Shown in pieces: positions 1-12,469 of a stretch of 64,000 nt of DNA. A program made the position numbers and the translations under genes. The stretch's first letter is position 1. Each line of letters opens with the position of its first letter. The DNA is from Castor canadensis. Its lineage: Eukaryota; Chordata; Mammalia; Rodentia; Castoridae. The notes under the pieces are model-generated. The model saw only the letters and a program-made list of their open reading frames with translations, had not been told where the DNA came from and did no database searches. Location of the stretch: positions 69,535,910 through 69,599,909 of the forward strand of contig NC_133395.1 in assembly GCF_047511655.1 (NCBI RefSeq), written 5' to 3'.

Positions 1-158
1 GTGATGGCTGGTCATTTATTATGATGAGACTATGAAAATCTTTGGGGCAGAGAATAAACACAATCACCAAGAAAGATGAATAAAGTCACCAAGCAGGATG
101 GTTTGGACAGAACTAATAGCATGGAAAACTACAAGGAGACCATTAAAATAGTCCTGCA

Positions 159-483
159 AACTAGAGAAAAGGTTAGATCAAGAAGAATTAACCTAGAAGG
201 TAACACCCATGCACAGGAATCAATGCAAGTCAACACCCTGTATAGCTATCCTTATCTCAACCAGCAAAAACCCTTGTTCCTTCCTATTATTGCTTATGCT
301 CTCCCTTCAACAAAATCAGAGATAAGGGCAAAATAGTTTCTGCCTGGTAGCGAGAGAGTGGGGGGAGAGGGAGGGGGTGAGGGGGTAAAGGAGGAGGTGG
401 GGGAAGGGGGAGAAATGACCCATTGTATGCAAATAGGAATAAAATTAAAAAATTTTTTTAAAAATTTAAAAAAATAAATAAAA
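159..483 (+). mobile_element. 5'-truncated L1 3' end with target-site duplication
   Basis: This is an L1 3'UTR fragment with a G-rich polypurine tract at about 355-415 and an A-rich tail with an AATAAA-like signal near 437. The 15-bp duplication TAAAATAGTCCTGCA flanks it at 144-158 and 484-498. The same 3' end recurs at about 2365-2500 and, inverted, at 58235-58710, so this is one young lineage-specific L1 subfamily. Confidence 0.85.
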
Positions 484-674
484 TAAAATAGTCCTGCAGA
501 GATATAAAGGAAGGTCTGAAGTTAACCAGCTTACTATGAGGGGCAACAGAGTTACTGACCAATAAGTGTTCATTGTCTGCCCGTTTCCCAAGGATGATTC
601 AGATGCTCACCAGAAAAAATGGGTTCCATGGTCAAAAATTCATTGAATCTTAAAAACAAAACAAAACCCACCAG

Positions 675-780
675 AGGCCAGGCTGGTGGTGCACACTTGT
701 GTCCCAACACTTGAGAAGTGGAGACAGGAGAATCTTGAGTTCAAGGCCTGCCTGGGCTCTATCCCCAAAACAACACAAAA
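675..780 (+). mobile_element. B1/7SL-like SINE arm
   Basis: The block reads GCCAGGCTGGTGGTGCACAC followed by a degenerate GAGTTCAAGGCCTGCCTGGG motif, which is the B1-type order, and ends in an A-rich tail. A single arm with no attached tRNA-like unit. Confidence 0.7.
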
Positions 781-1051
781 CGAAACACTCAGATTACATA
801 TGAACCGATCAGAGCCTTGATCATTCTTGCAGCAAAAGACACCTGCTCCCCAGCTAACCACGGTTTCCTTTTCTTCTCCATGATATGCTTATTAAAATCA
901 ATGCATTTTCTGTAGAGTATTCTTTAAGAAGTCAAATGAAAATATGTAAGGATTTGAGAAAAACAGGGAAACAGAGTTCTGCCTTTGAGAAAAGTGTGTT
1001 TTGCATATAATATGTATGCCAAAATTCAAGATCTAATTACCAGACAAAACA

Positions 1052-1262
1052 AATGGTAGAGCTGGGTGCCGGTGGCCCACACCTGTAATCCTACCTACTC
1101 AAAAGGCAGAGATCAGGTAGATGGCAGTTCGAAGCCAGCCTGGGAAAATAGTTCTACAAGACCTTACCTCGAAAAACCCTTCATAAACATAGGGCTGGTG
1201 CAGTGGCTCAAGGTGAAGGCTCTAAATTGAAACCCCAGTACTGCAAAAAAAAAAAAAAGGTA
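1052..1262 (+). mobile_element. Composite SINE (B1-like arm plus ID-like unit)
   Basis: A B1-like arm (GGTGCCGGTGGCCCACACC, then a GTTCGAAGCCAGCCTGGG-like motif) is followed by a tRNA/ID-like unit beginning GGGCTGGTGCAGTGGCTCAA and an A14 tail. It has the same architecture as the other composite SINEs in the window. Confidence 0.8.
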
Positions 1263-1931
1263 GAAGGGGCAGGATTTCCAGATTGGTGGAGCGAGGAGCA
1301 GGGAAATCCTTTTCCCAGAAAATAGCAATTAAAACTGGAAACAAATTTCAAAAGAATCATTTCAGGATGCTGGGAGTTGACCAAGAGCACATGAAAACTG
1401 AGAATCATTTATTTGAGAAAATCTGCTGAACACAGGTGTCTATAGCATTTCTAAGGCTGCTCCCATCCCACCTGCCCTATCCGCCCAGTTCCCTAGCTTT
1501 ACCAGGATGAGGAAGGCTGTGAAAACAAGATGGAAGACTTGATTTGAAGCACAGCTCAGAAAATCCCCATGCCCTCGGGCACTGTGGAAAACTGTAGAGA
1601 TCTTGGTAGCTAATAAGTAGGGAAGGTCGGTATCACAGCTGGTCTGAGGTTGCCATTCTGGTTAGGGCTAGCAGCAGATCAGTGGGCTCACCAGAAATTT
1701 AACAGATTTGGGGAATAAAACAACAAAAGCAGGACTTGAGAAGTGTCCATATATCCCTTGTGACCAGGAAGGGTCTGCACATAAATGAGACCACATGCTT
1801 GCATGCTTAGATGAGCTCAGAAAGGACCTGGCTATGGGTGTATCTTGCTGAAGATGAGGACTTGCACGGGTCACCCACACAGCAAGACAAGGCAAGACCT
1901 GACAGGCAAAGATATAAGGAAACACTGTTGT
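1263..1931. other. No recognised feature
   Basis: Mixed-composition unique-looking sequence. Short open frames show no domain or codon pattern that I trust. Confidence 0.5.
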
Positions 1932-2252
1932 TGTTGCTAGTATTAGGATTTGAACTCAGAATCTGCTAGACAGGCACTCTATCACTTGAGCCATGCCTCC
2001 AGCCCTTTTTTACTTTAGTTATTTTTTCATATAGAGTCTCATGTTTTCTGCCCAGGCTGGTCTGGACTATGATCTTCCTACCTCCATCTTCTATGGGATT
2101 ACAGATGTATATCACCAGGTATGGCTTGTTTGTTGAATTGGGTTCTCACTAATTTTTTTGCCCACACTGTCTTTGAAACGTGATCCTCTTGATCTCTCCC
2201 GCCTTAGTACTATGATAAAAGGCATGAGCCACCATGCATGACCCAAGGAGAC
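1932..2252 (-). mobile_element. Three-part composite SINE
   Basis: Read on the minus strand, two B1-like arms (2109-2250 and 2010-2108) are followed by a tRNA/ID-like unit (about 1935-2005). On the plus strand the unit shows GCTAGACAGGCACTCTATCA. This long form has two 7SL-like arms. Confidence 0.8.
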
Positions 2253-2364
2253 ACTCCTTGATTCAAACCATTTTTCACTTACATAGATAGCAAAAAGAAA
2301 AGTAGCCAAATGTGCTAGCTCCCTGGGTTCTTTTTATCACACACATCAAAAAGTATGAGTGTGA

Positions 2365-2500
2365 CTCTCTACAACAAAATTAAAGATAAGGGCAAAATAG
2401 TTTCTGCCAGGTATCAAGGGGTTGGGGGGGAGAGAGAGGGGGTGGGGGTAGAGAAATGACCCAAACATTGTATGCACATATGAATAAAAAATAAAAAAAA
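2365..2500 (+). mobile_element. Short L1 3' end
   Basis: This is a second, shorter copy of the L1 3'UTR seen at 159-483, again with a G-rich tract (about 2420-2450) and an A-rich tail. The 7-bp AGTGTGA at 2358-2364 and 2506-2512 may be its target duplication, which is weak because it is short. Confidence 0.75.
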
Positions 2501-2512
2501 GGATCAGTGTGA

Positions 2513-2985
2513 AACACACACAACAGCAACATGAGTTGTGGGACATGCTATTACGAAGAAGTCAGTTCTAGATTGTAGTCTACAGTACTATTTTGGTGGG
2601 GAAAAGGGAGAACAGAGCAGGAAATGCCATATCGCTTCACAACTGGGCAAGCAATAAAAAATGTCTCATGCCAGGAGAGTCAGGGAGACAAGTGGGAGGT
2701 AGACTCAGAGCAGTACCTTCAGGCGTCCCATCTTCTCTTTTCAGGAGCATTCCAAAGCATTCTATCAAGACTCAGGTTATACGTGATTCACACCTTTGTA
2801 TGTGTGGCCCATGTGAATACCTTCAAAGTCTTGCAGGCACCATAGCAAAGTTGTTCCCATACAAGGTCCAGAGGAGTCATGAAAGGGCTCAACAGAAGGG
2901 AACTGCAGAATACACATTTCTTTTCAAGTGCACATAAAACATTTACCAAGATAGATGCCTTTGGTCTATAAAACAAGTCTTGATA
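2513..2985. other. No recognised feature
   Basis: There is an open frame of 114 codons at 2593-2937, with an overlapping frame beside it. I see no recognisable domain and no splice or promoter context, so I treat it as noncoding. Confidence 0.45.
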
Positions 2986-2989
2986 AATT

Positions 2990-3172
2990 TAAAAGGGATG
3001 AATATATGGTGGAAATATTTTGTACTAATGTATGAAAATGGAAAAATGAGACATATTGAAACTACTCTAAGAATTGGGGGAGGGAGAGAGTAAATTTAAT
3101 TAAGATATGTTAGGCACCTTTGTAAATTTCACAATGTACCCCCAGTACAACAATAATATGATAATAAAAAAT
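2990..3172 (+). mobile_element. Older L1 3'UTR fragment
   Basis: It contains a short G-rich run, then the motif TTCACAATGTACCCCCAGTA and a final AATAAAAAATGA-like tail. The same sequence order is seen near 29.25 kb, 30.97 kb and 34.72 kb, so this is a repeated L1 tail older than the copy at 159-483. Confidence 0.6.
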
Positions 3173-4498
3173 GATTGAAACCATACAAAATATATTCTCC
3201 AAACACAAGGTAATTAAATTTAGAAATCATCAATGGCAGGTAACATGTAAAATCCCCCAAATATTTGAAAAGTAAGCAACTCACTTTATAAATAATTCTT
3301 CAAAAAAGAAGTAACAAAGGAAACTAGAAAATATTTTGACTGAATTAAAACAAAAATGCAAAATATCAAATGTATATGAGTTGACCAAGCTGTTCTTAAA
3401 AGTAAATTTATAGGCTAAACACCTATATCACAAAAGAATAAAGAGTCAGTAGCCTAAGTTTTACTTTAAGAAGCTGCAAAAACCAAGGCAAATAAAGCCA
3501 AAGCAAGCAGAAGGAAGGAAGGAAGAAAACAAATTTTACTATAATACTACAGGAGTCAAGATCATGGTACCGGATAAACACACAAATCAGTGAAACAGAA
3601 TCGAGAACCCAGAATAAATCCTTACATTTACAGTCTCTTGATTTTTCCATGAAGGTATCGATATGTTCACTGGGCAAGATAGTCTTCAACAAATTATTTT
3701 GACATGATTAGAAATCCAAATGGGAAAAATATTTAGCCTCACCTCATACCATTACCAATTTCCTCAAAATGGATCACGTATCCAAATGTAAGTACTAAAA
3801 CTACAAAGTTTCCAGAACAAAATGTAGGAGAAAACAGAGGTAAGGGTAGGGTGGTGGCTAGACAACCTACAAAGTTTGTCTCTTAACTCTTGTCAGGCCT
3901 CGCACAGGTTAACTGAAGATAGAAATAGTCAGAGGTCAAAGAGCAAAAACATGCAGTGAAACATTTATAATAGCAGTGGGTTATGACCACACATTGTCTT
4001 GGGTTTTATGGATTCTTGAATAAAGGGAATGTCAGAATATTTAAGAATTACACAATAAAATTTTGAATTGGAGGGCCAGGTACATGACCCTACCTAAGGA
4101 ATAAACTACAATTGAATGTTAGTGAAATATTTTGCCAAAGAACACACAGAATGATATTGTTGATATACCTAACCAGCAAAATGAATGATGAGAATACAAC
4201 ATTTAGCAACAATTGCTTTTTCTGATGGACTTTATTCAACAAATATTGACTGAATATGCACCATGTGAGCAGGTTGCCTGCTGTCCTAGAATTTACATTC
4301 AGGAGGGACTATGCTGATTTAATGAGTGATACAGACCCTTCTGATTAAGGTGAGAATTTCATAGACCTACAGAGCCAGAAGGCACTAATTGCCAACATTT
4401 TTCTAATCCTTTCAGAGCTTACAAAATAACTTCATTTCACATTTTTCTGCATTTGAGAGGTTTGCAAAAGTTAAGTGACTGGCCTGTGTTGCCCAGTG
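3173..4498. other. Mostly unassigned AT-rich sequence
   Basis: Nothing is recognised except an L2/MIR-like piece around 4225-4480, suggested by ATTCAACAAATATTGACTGA near 4227 and an AAGTTAAGTGACTGGCCTG motif near 4468. Both are decayed. Confidence 0.4.
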
Positions 4499-4630
4499 TG
4501 GTAGGCTGAATAATGGTGCCCAGAGATACCCGTGCCCTAATCCTTGGAAACTATAAGGAATGTCCCCTTACATGGGGAAGGGTTTTGGAGATGGGACTCA
4601 GTTGAGGATCTTGAGTTGGAGAGATTTCTT
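4499..4630 (+). mobile_element. Decayed LTR/MaLR-like fragment (tentative)
   Basis: The order AATAATGGTGCCCAGAGATA, CCTAATCCTTGGAAAC, CCTTACATGG, GAGGATCTTGAG is typical of an old dispersed mammalian repeat. I think it is LTR-derived but am unsure of the family. Confidence 0.4.
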
Positions 4631-6795
4631 AGTACTCAGTGTCTGTGTTGTTCTTTTCTTGCTGAAATCTTTCACATTTTTCACATCAGGTAGTAGGATT
4701 TACAGCAAGTCAGTCTTTTTCTAAAGAAGAGTCAAGAAGTCTTCACAAAATTAAATGATTTCAAATTTTACTTCCCAAATTCACAGCTATAAAAGAAATT
4801 TCTACTTTTTAGTTATCCAAAAATGCAACCACATTGGACTTGGGCAGCTCGTTATTCCTTGGCTAATTAGCATCCTTTATTAAGAATGACTACAATTTCA
4901 TTAAAACCATAAAAGAAAGACTTCTAGTGGGACAGACTCAATAGATCCTGAAACTATCCTATGACTCTAAAATCTTATTTTCTGTGGGAATTGTAGGGTT
5001 TTGCACAGTTGCACTGAAGTATAAATGATCAAAATATAACCAATGATGAGTTTCTCACTACTTGGACCCATTTTTGTTTCCAATAAATCCAAATATGGTA
5101 ATCATAGAGTTGTTTTTTGCCAAAATCCCTACAGCCAACTTCCACTTCATACCACTGAGAATGAAAGAAAATTGAATTTTTTCCACAAGAAAGATTAGAA
5201 AACTAATTTCCCTAATGCTCTATGATTCACATAAGCCAACATTAACAGATTATACATACTCGAATTTCAGAATTCTAGTGATTACTTAAGCTTCATGATA
5301 GAGTTTCAGAAAGAGACAAGAAGAGCAGTCAATTCTACTCTAGAAAGACAAGTTGCATTACAATTTAAAGAGAATGATTCTTTTTGTCTTCACAGGACTT
5401 CGCCAATGTATATTCTTTGGGATAGGTGTGGGAAATTGTTTCAGAGAATCAGAAAAATTGCCTAAGAAAGAATAATAGGGCAGTCTGGACAAGGACAGGA
5501 GAAGATTCCCATTTTATATGGTCTTGTGGGTCACCTTCAATAATTTCACAAAAGTGAAGTTGTAGGAGGGCCTGGAGTCAAAAATATTTAAAATACAAAC
5601 CAAATATAAGCTCTAACAGTTAAAAGGAAAGAAAACGAACCTAAAATCCACTTTCCTTTGTTTACCACTGTGACTATACAACGAGTGCTTACAACAATGA
5701 TTGACACATGGTAGACTCAATATTTGTGGAATGCATGCATGTGTGCATGAATAGGAAAGTGTTTGCTTCCCTGAATGTTTTTCTAACAACTAATAATATG
5801 TCTAAATGGAGCAAGACTTATTTACTTCTGACAGAACCAACATCACTCCAAACAAATATTTTTGAGATGTCAGCATGCATAGGATACTTTATAAAGCAAA
5901 GAATACTTTCATTATAACAGATTTTCCTCTGAAGACAATGCCTTCTCCAAGGGAGCACATAACAGCTTGTTATCTGTTTGTGATGAAGAATTGTATTATG
6001 GCTTTATATGTTTCATAGCAACTAATTGTTTTCAAGGCTGCCTTGCAGACTCATTGTTATGGAAGGGGAGAGAAAGCAGAAAATTTGGGTACAATGATTT
6101 CTATCCTTGCATAGAGACATGTCACGAGGACGAGTGCAGTTATCTGTAACCAGTATGCATCATATAATGTTCTTCATTACAAATGAGTTGAAATCTTTGA
6201 TTAGCATTTGATATATATGAGAAATATGGTAAGCATACAACTTCCTCCTAAATTTTAAGTACTGATTTTCCAGGAAAGTCCGAATCGAAAGAATTTGATT
6301 TCAAGCAGTGCCCTCAAGGTGACTTCCACTGCTGTGATAAAGGTGTGTTGGACATCTGGGAATGGTGTCATGGGAAGAAAGGTGCATCACACACCTCCGT
6401 GCACATGGTGACAATTGGGCAGCACAGTCTCTGCAAGAAGAATACCTAAGCCAGAGGGAGGGAGAAACAGCACGACATACAATCCCCCAGTCACAGCCAC
6501 AGGGCAGTTAGGGACATACCTAGAAGGTGCAGGCAGTTAGGGACATATGGAAGGAGCGTAAAAGGATCAAGCAAGGTAAACTCCCAGGGAGCTGCAGAAA
6601 CCAGGTAGGGAGGAAGGGAGCCTGCCTGTCCGAGCAGTTGTGGACTCCAGTGTAAATCTGGCACATGCACACGGTCAGGGGTAGAAGTGTAGATTTCAAG
6701 ACAGGGGCAAGAAGATCAGCAATGAACAAACATCAGGAAGGGCACCTTGGGTATAGAAACAGCAAGTTGTTCACAGCAGACGCAATCAAGCTTGG
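4631..6795. other. Unassigned AT-rich intergenic sequence
   Basis: No gene or clear repeat. A short L2-like end (TGGTAGACTCAATATTTGTG near 5710) is possible. ORF-sized stretches here are short and lack coding character. Confidence 0.45.
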
Positions 6796-6799
6796 TCTT

Positions 6800-7625
6800 C
6801 ATTTTATAAATCTTTTTATCATGGCAAAATGCACATAACATAAAATTTACCATTTTAACTATCTCTATGTGTACAATTCAGTGGCATGAAATGGAGTCAC
6901 AATGTTAAGTAACCATCACACTATCCATTTCCAGAAACCTTTTATCTTCTTAAACAGAAACTTTTACATATGTACATATGTATACATAACATACAATAAT
7001 GTACCATTTCTCCCTTCTCTCGGTTCCTGCTAAGCTCTATTCTATTATGTCTCTATGAATTTGCCTCTGCTAGCTACCTCATATAAGAAGAATCATATAA
7101 TATCCATAATCAGATATAATATCTGACTTATTTCACTCACTATAAAGTTTTAGGGTGCTGTGGAACATGTCAGAATTTCATTTCTTTTAATGGCTGAATG
7201 ATATTTAATTATATATATACATATATATGTGTCTATATATATGTATATATATACAAGTGTATATATATACATATATATACTGCATTTTGTTTATTTATTC
7301 ATTTGTTGATGGACACCATACATGGTGGCTATAGTGAACACTGCTACTGTGATCATTGGCATGCAAGTATCTAAATTCTTGTTTTCCATCCTTATGGATA
7401 TATTATTAGAAATAAATTATTGGGCTATGTATTAATTTTACATTTAACCCTTTGAAGAACACCTATGCAATCAAAAAAACTGTTTTCAATAGCAGTTGCA
7501 TCATTTTGCACTCCCACCACAAATGCACAGGATTCCAATTTCTCCATAGCCTCACTAACATTTGTAAAATCCCCTCCCCTCTGTATTGCCAATACTGTGA
7601 ACCATGCAAAGGTCAACTTAGAGGC
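6800..7625 (-). mobile_element. Ancient L1 (L1M-type) 3' end
   Basis: Antisense order typical of old L1 tails: CATAACATAAAATTTACCAT (about 6835), CAGTGGCATGAA, a TTTCACTCACTATAAAGTTT-like block, TGTTGATGGACACCATACAT, then CTCCCACCACAAATGCACAG. It is interrupted by a TA-rich simple repeat at about 7207-7282. Confidence 0.8.
7207..7282. repeat. TA/CATA-rich microsatellite inside L1
   Basis: Alternating TATATA, CATATA and GTATAT runs in largely self-complementary order, grown at the site where old L1 copies often carry a TATATA stretch. Confidence 0.85.
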
Positions 7626-8689
7626 TTTGATTGATCTAACATAAATCGTAGCATATACAGATGTACTTCCTTGTATACAATGTTGAGCCATTTTCTTTTA
7701 TTTTATAAATGGTACTTAGCCTACTAATGAAAGCCAGACAGCAAAAGGCAAGTCATCTTAATATCAAAGAGGAGAAATCCTTCACAGGTGTCCAAGCAGT
7801 TGCAGAAATAAAAGTTGAAAAAATGGGATAAAATGGAATGATGTACATGAAAATGTATATCACTAAGTGATATTCTCCATTTTTTTTCTTTTTAAAAAAT
7901 AATTAGTTGAATTATTACCATGAGTTATAGTCTGCAATTTTGATAAATAATGTATTAATTCAGTCACATACTTTCACAAAGACTTTGCATATTCTAATGA
8001 AATTTTATGCATTACTGATTGACCTTTAGTCAATTTTACATGACCATGGAAACCCACAGTATCATTCCTAATACTTATTTATAAAAAGTTCTATTTCATT
8101 TGAGGGCAAAATGAAGTCATTCCTCACATATTTTATATAATATTAGTTATGTAAGTAATTCTGCAATTAAGAAAGAAACAAAGATTCCCAAAGTCCATAT
8201 CTGCTCATATATAGCAAGAAAGATGATGGGGTTATCCAAGTACTGAAGATTTATTTTTTAAAAAAGAGGTGAACCACAAAGAAAAAGGTGCTCATATTTT
8301 CTTACATTCCTACATTATAGAGTCATTCTGAAGCATCCTTTCTGGTCATGAATATAGTTGTTTTTTTTTAATGCCAGTCACCTCTTTTAATTGGGACCTA
8401 AATGAACATCTATTTATGCTACTTCCTGCTACAATAAACAGTTCATTCTTCATTGCACTTAACTATTATCTGCTAGAAATATATGATGTGAACTTGTGTG
8501 TTTTTATTGTATAACATCATGTTGGAAGAGGATGAAACTTTCATGCCTTTCTCCTGACTTGTCTGCTCTTTGGCTACATGCACTTGTGCCCTTCTACTTT
8601 TTATACTCTTTATGATTTTGTTTATTTGTTTGGTATTTATCCCCTGATAGATTATGCTGAATTGTAAAAGAAGGACTGTGTAGAGCAAA
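7626..8689. other. Unassigned AT-rich sequence
   Basis: Very AT-rich and without recognisable repeats or coding potential. Confidence 0.45.
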
Positions 8690-8702
8690 GCATGGAGTTC
8701 TT

Positions 8703-8827
8703 AATAACGACTTCTTTTTTTTTTTATTCCTTTTAAAAAATTTTTTTTGGCCGCACTGGGGTTTGAACTCAGGGACTCGCACTTGCTAGGCAGGCGCTCT
8801 ACCACGTGAGCCACTCTGCCAGCCCAG
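8703..8827 (-). mobile_element. ID-like SINE with target-site duplication
   Basis: The tRNA-like unit (plus-strand view GCTAGGCAGGCGCTCTACCA) has a T-rich left end, so it lies on the minus strand. It is flanked by the perfect duplication GCATGGAGTTCTT at 8690-8702 and 8828-8840. The intact ends suggest a fairly recent insertion. Confidence 0.9.
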
Positions 8828-8840
8828 GCATGGAGTTCTT

Positions 8841-9750
8841 GAAATTACAAAGCAAAAAGAAAAACCCAGAGTGTGGTGACTTCATGTAATTATTGTCTGA
8901 CTTGGTCCTGACCCCAGTTTTATAATCTTGAATTGATGCTAAGAGCCTCCAATGTCATTCTACCAAATTCTCTTTTTCATAAGTTAGAGGGAGTATCAGT
9001 TTCTTGCAACCAATAAATCTTAAATGATAGACTAAATCATTTCTGCTTATGGCTTATCTCATCTATGTGCCGGTTTTTACTAGTTTCATCTTTTAGTGAA
9101 TCCCTGGAGAAAACTGAAGGGAGACTTTATGGAATGTGCATACCAGATATGGTGATATATCTAGGTCCCACACTGGGTAGTCCATTAGTTAATAAGCCAA
9201 TTTCTTGTAAACAGCTCTGTACCATGAAAGGAAGTTTTTCTGCTGCTAAGAATAGTATCTTAATTGATACTAGAAATATTGGAAAGTCTCCTTTTTGACC
9301 AAGGCTGCTTCCTAGAGGAAAAAAGTAAAGATTATTCCGGGAAGAGAAAGTACATTTTAAACAGCCACTGTTTATGAGATATAATTTAGCCTTATCTTAT
9401 TTTCTATCTCTTTCTAATTAAAATAGACCAATGTTTCTATAAGATGTAGCACACTGTCATTGAAAAAAAATACCTTTAATTATACCCAAAGATTTTTAAA
9501 AGTCAGTTTTCTTAAAGGCTGCATTAGATGCATGGAAAAGGATCAGGTCCCTAGAGTTGGACATAAATAAACAGAGAAGTGTTGACTAGACTGAAAACTG
9601 AATACTTAACTTTGACTATTAGGATTTAAGAGCATTTAAAATATAAAATTTCAAGTATGAACATTCATATTAATTTCAGGGCTGTAGAAGACAGCAGAAT
9701 AGTTTTGTTGCATTAAACAATTCATATCTGAAAGATTTTATTAAATTTTA
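8841..9750. other. No recognised feature
   Basis: AT-rich. The 77-codon open frame at 9065-9298 has no recognisable domain. Confidence 0.4.
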
Positions 9751-9760
9751 GGGAAATTAT

Positions 9761-9851
9761 TATTATTTTTTTTTGGCAGCACTAGGGTTTGCACTCAGGG
9801 CCTTATGCTTGCTAGGCAGGCGCTCTTACCGCTTGAGTCACTCTACCAGCC
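9761..9851 (-). mobile_element. ID-like SINE
   Basis: The same tRNA-like unit as at 8703-8827 (GCTAGGCAGGCGCTCTTACC), with a T-rich left end. Similar AGGGAAATTATT and AGGAAAAATTATT flanks suggest a slightly mutated target duplication. Confidence 0.85.
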
Positions 9852-10239
9852 CAGGAAAAATTATTTCACACAAGAGTACACTATCCACACATTTAGTGAT
9901 CTGTGTTTGTGTTTGAAACAGGTATGTTACCTTGATATGTTTCCAATATGGGAAACAGAATGAATGAGTAATAACTAAGTTGTATCGAAGCATTTTAACT
10001 GTGATGGTTATCACAGTAATTTTTCTGTGGGTAACCACATGTAACAAATATCTTTGGTAACTGTACAAAATGCTTCATTTTATTTCCTTTTTTATGTCTT
10101 CAAAAGGAATGCTACTAAAAGGAAGTAGCACTCTTGACCCATATCTAAATTTTGGCAATGTTATAAGTATGCATACATTTTAGTAGTAACTAGGAATCTG
10201 GCTCTAAAGTGAGTAAGGATTCCTGGATTTCGCTGGACA

Positions 10240-11011
10240 ACTTTAATCATTCAACAACTCTCTAAGACCTGTGACTTAGGTACAGGGAAAACAACAATGG
10301 ACATACAGACATGGTTCCTGTTCATGGCATGAACATTTCATTAGAAAAATAGAAAATGTTTTTTTAAAAGAAGCCAAAAAATGAGACGATGATAGATTTT
10401 ATGCAAAATAAAATAAGGCAGTGTAACAAGAAAGTAAAATGATAAATGCTTGGGTCAAATGGTCAAGGAAGGTCACCAGAAGAATCTGACATTTTCTGTT
10501 GAGTCCAGAGTGACATGGAAGTGTTAGTATGGAAGCCCTAAGACAGAAATAAAGTGATAAGTTCAAGAAACCAACAAACAATAGAAGACAACTTGTCTTG
10601 TCTGTGTCACAGTGAGCAAGATACAGAACAATTTACCAGGAAGTCAGTTAAGTAAAGAAGCCAGGTCATGGAAGCTTTGTAAGCTGAAATATAATGGGAG
10701 GTTTTAAGCAAGAAAGAGATTCGATCTGATTTACATCACTGGAGCCAATCTAGAAAGGTGGAGGGTAGAGTGGCTGGGGGATTCCAGTGTGAACGCCTCT
10801 GCAGTAGCCTGGGAAAGAGATGATGATAGTTTGGTCAAGGATGGAGTAGTACTGACAGCAGGGAGAGAGAGATTTAGGATATGTTTACATGGGATAGATG
10901 ATAGAAAGAGAGGAGTCGAGAATGACTCCTAGATTTTGGCTTAAGTGGCTGAATGGTACAATTTACTGAGATGGGGGTCAGTGGAGGCAAAGTGGGTTTA
11001 GGGGTTGATAT
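10240..11011 (+). repeat. Long ancient mammalian interspersed repeat, family not assigned
   Basis: A block of about 770 bp whose motif order I know from many mammalian genomes: ATTCAACAACTC, a CATGGTTCCTGTTCATGGCA-like segment, GTCAAGGAAGGTCACC, TTTTAAGCAAGAAAGAGATT, GCAGTAGCCTGGGAAAGAGA, GAGTCGAGAATGACTCCTAG, TTTACTGAGATGGGGG. I cannot name the family with confidence. Part of the same family recurs at about 24.55-24.84 kb. Confidence 0.6.
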
Positions 11012-11023
11012 CAAGAGTTCCAT

Positions 11024-11140
11024 CATGGGCAGGTATGGTGGCCCACACCTGTAATTTCAGTACACAGAAGGCTAAGACAGGTTGATCTTGAGTTTAAGGC
11101 CAACCTAGGTTACATACTGAGACCCTGGCTCTAAAGCAAG
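11024..11140 (+). mobile_element. B1-like SINE with target-site duplication
   Basis: The arm reads GGCAGGTATGGTGGCCCACA, then GAGTTTAAGGCCAACCTAGG. It is flanked by CAAGAGTTCCATCATG (11012-11027) and CAAGAGTCCCATCATG (11137-11152), a 16-bp duplication with one change. It inserted at the end of the older repeat to its left. Confidence 0.85.
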
Positions 11141-11152
11141 AGTCCCATCATG

Positions 11153-12465
11153 TGATGATGTTGTCTCTTAAACAATCATAAAAACACCACGACCAGGCAA
11201 TTAAATATGGGTATGGAGCTTGGAGATCTATAGTGACAGCGTTTGTCTACATATAGGATATTTAAAGCTATAGATCTAAGTAATGTTACTTCAAGAGTGT
11301 GTGTGTGTTCCTCCAACACTGCCACCCTGAGAAGCGTGATTTATATGACTTTCCAGATTTATAGAAGTTTGGTTTTGCCCAATTTAAATTCCATATGTAA
11401 ATTTTGGACAGCAAACCAATATTCTTCATGAAGAAAAAATGTTGTTATCCTGTCTACGATATAGACCCAGGACCATGCCACACAGGCTCTATGTCCATCA
11501 GACACATAAAATGAAGCAGAAGGAATGAGCAAGGGAATGGGAAAGCTTGTGTCTTGTTGTTAGGCACCTTTTTAAATACAGCATGCATAAAATGCAATAG
11601 AAATGAACAGAGAGTAGCATAGGATAAAATGATACTGCTTGTGAAATACCTTCTCCTATCCCCCACCATCAAACGCAGCCCCTCACCAGGTACACAGAAA
11701 GCCCTGCCGTAGAGAAGTTCGGGGTCTGGAACAAAACCTGACATCTGCAGCAAAACAAGGCATCCTTTGATGAATTACAAACACCAGACTGAATTTTAAA
11801 TAAATCTGCCAAGGAGAGTGGTAGAGTTGCTGAATCCTGAACTCTCACAGCAATTTCTCTAGTAAGAGAATCCACACGCACTTAAGAACAAAGGAGGATG
11901 CTTCAGAAAAAATGCATGACCCAATATGTGAGCACAGAAAGCTATTCTATATACTGCTGGAACAGTTCTTTTCAAAATCCACCCTTTCATGGAAGCCATC
12001 AGAATCGTTATTTAAAAAACAAAAAGAGAAGAACACTTTCTTCTGAGAATACAGCCCCAAGGAAGGCAGCCTTAGAGCCAGCAAAATGTGATTGTGAGGT
12101 TAGAAGTAAGCCTGGCTTTCTCTCCTCTATCTACTCAAGAATGTCTCAATTTCTTTTTTGCTCAGAGTCACAATTTCCTTTAGAGAGCAAGGCTTAGGGA
12201 TTTGGCACAAATGTCCTCAAGAGAAGCCACACCTTAAATGATACCAGTCTTTGGTACTGAAATGACTCTTTAAAAGCAGTGAGGCAGTACACAGGAAGGG
12301 AGACAGCATGAAATGCTCAGTATTTGATAGTGAGGATGAACCTAAATGGAGTCTCAAACTGCTAATTCACCACTTTGCCTTTCAACAAGCTCATTCTGCC
12401 CCCTGCTGGCCAGGAGAGCAGATGTTTTGGCTGGCTTTGACTTAAATTGTTCCACTGTCTGACGT
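11153..12465. other. Unassigned sequence
   Basis: No recognised repeat or gene. Two overlapping open frames on opposite strands at 11454-11881 and 11898-12197 lack domain or splice context. Confidence 0.4.
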
Positions 12466-12469
12466 TGGC

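Noticed and set aside
2593..2937. Open frame of 114 codons
   Set aside because: No domain, no splice or promoter context, and a second overlapping frame is similarly open. Probably chance.
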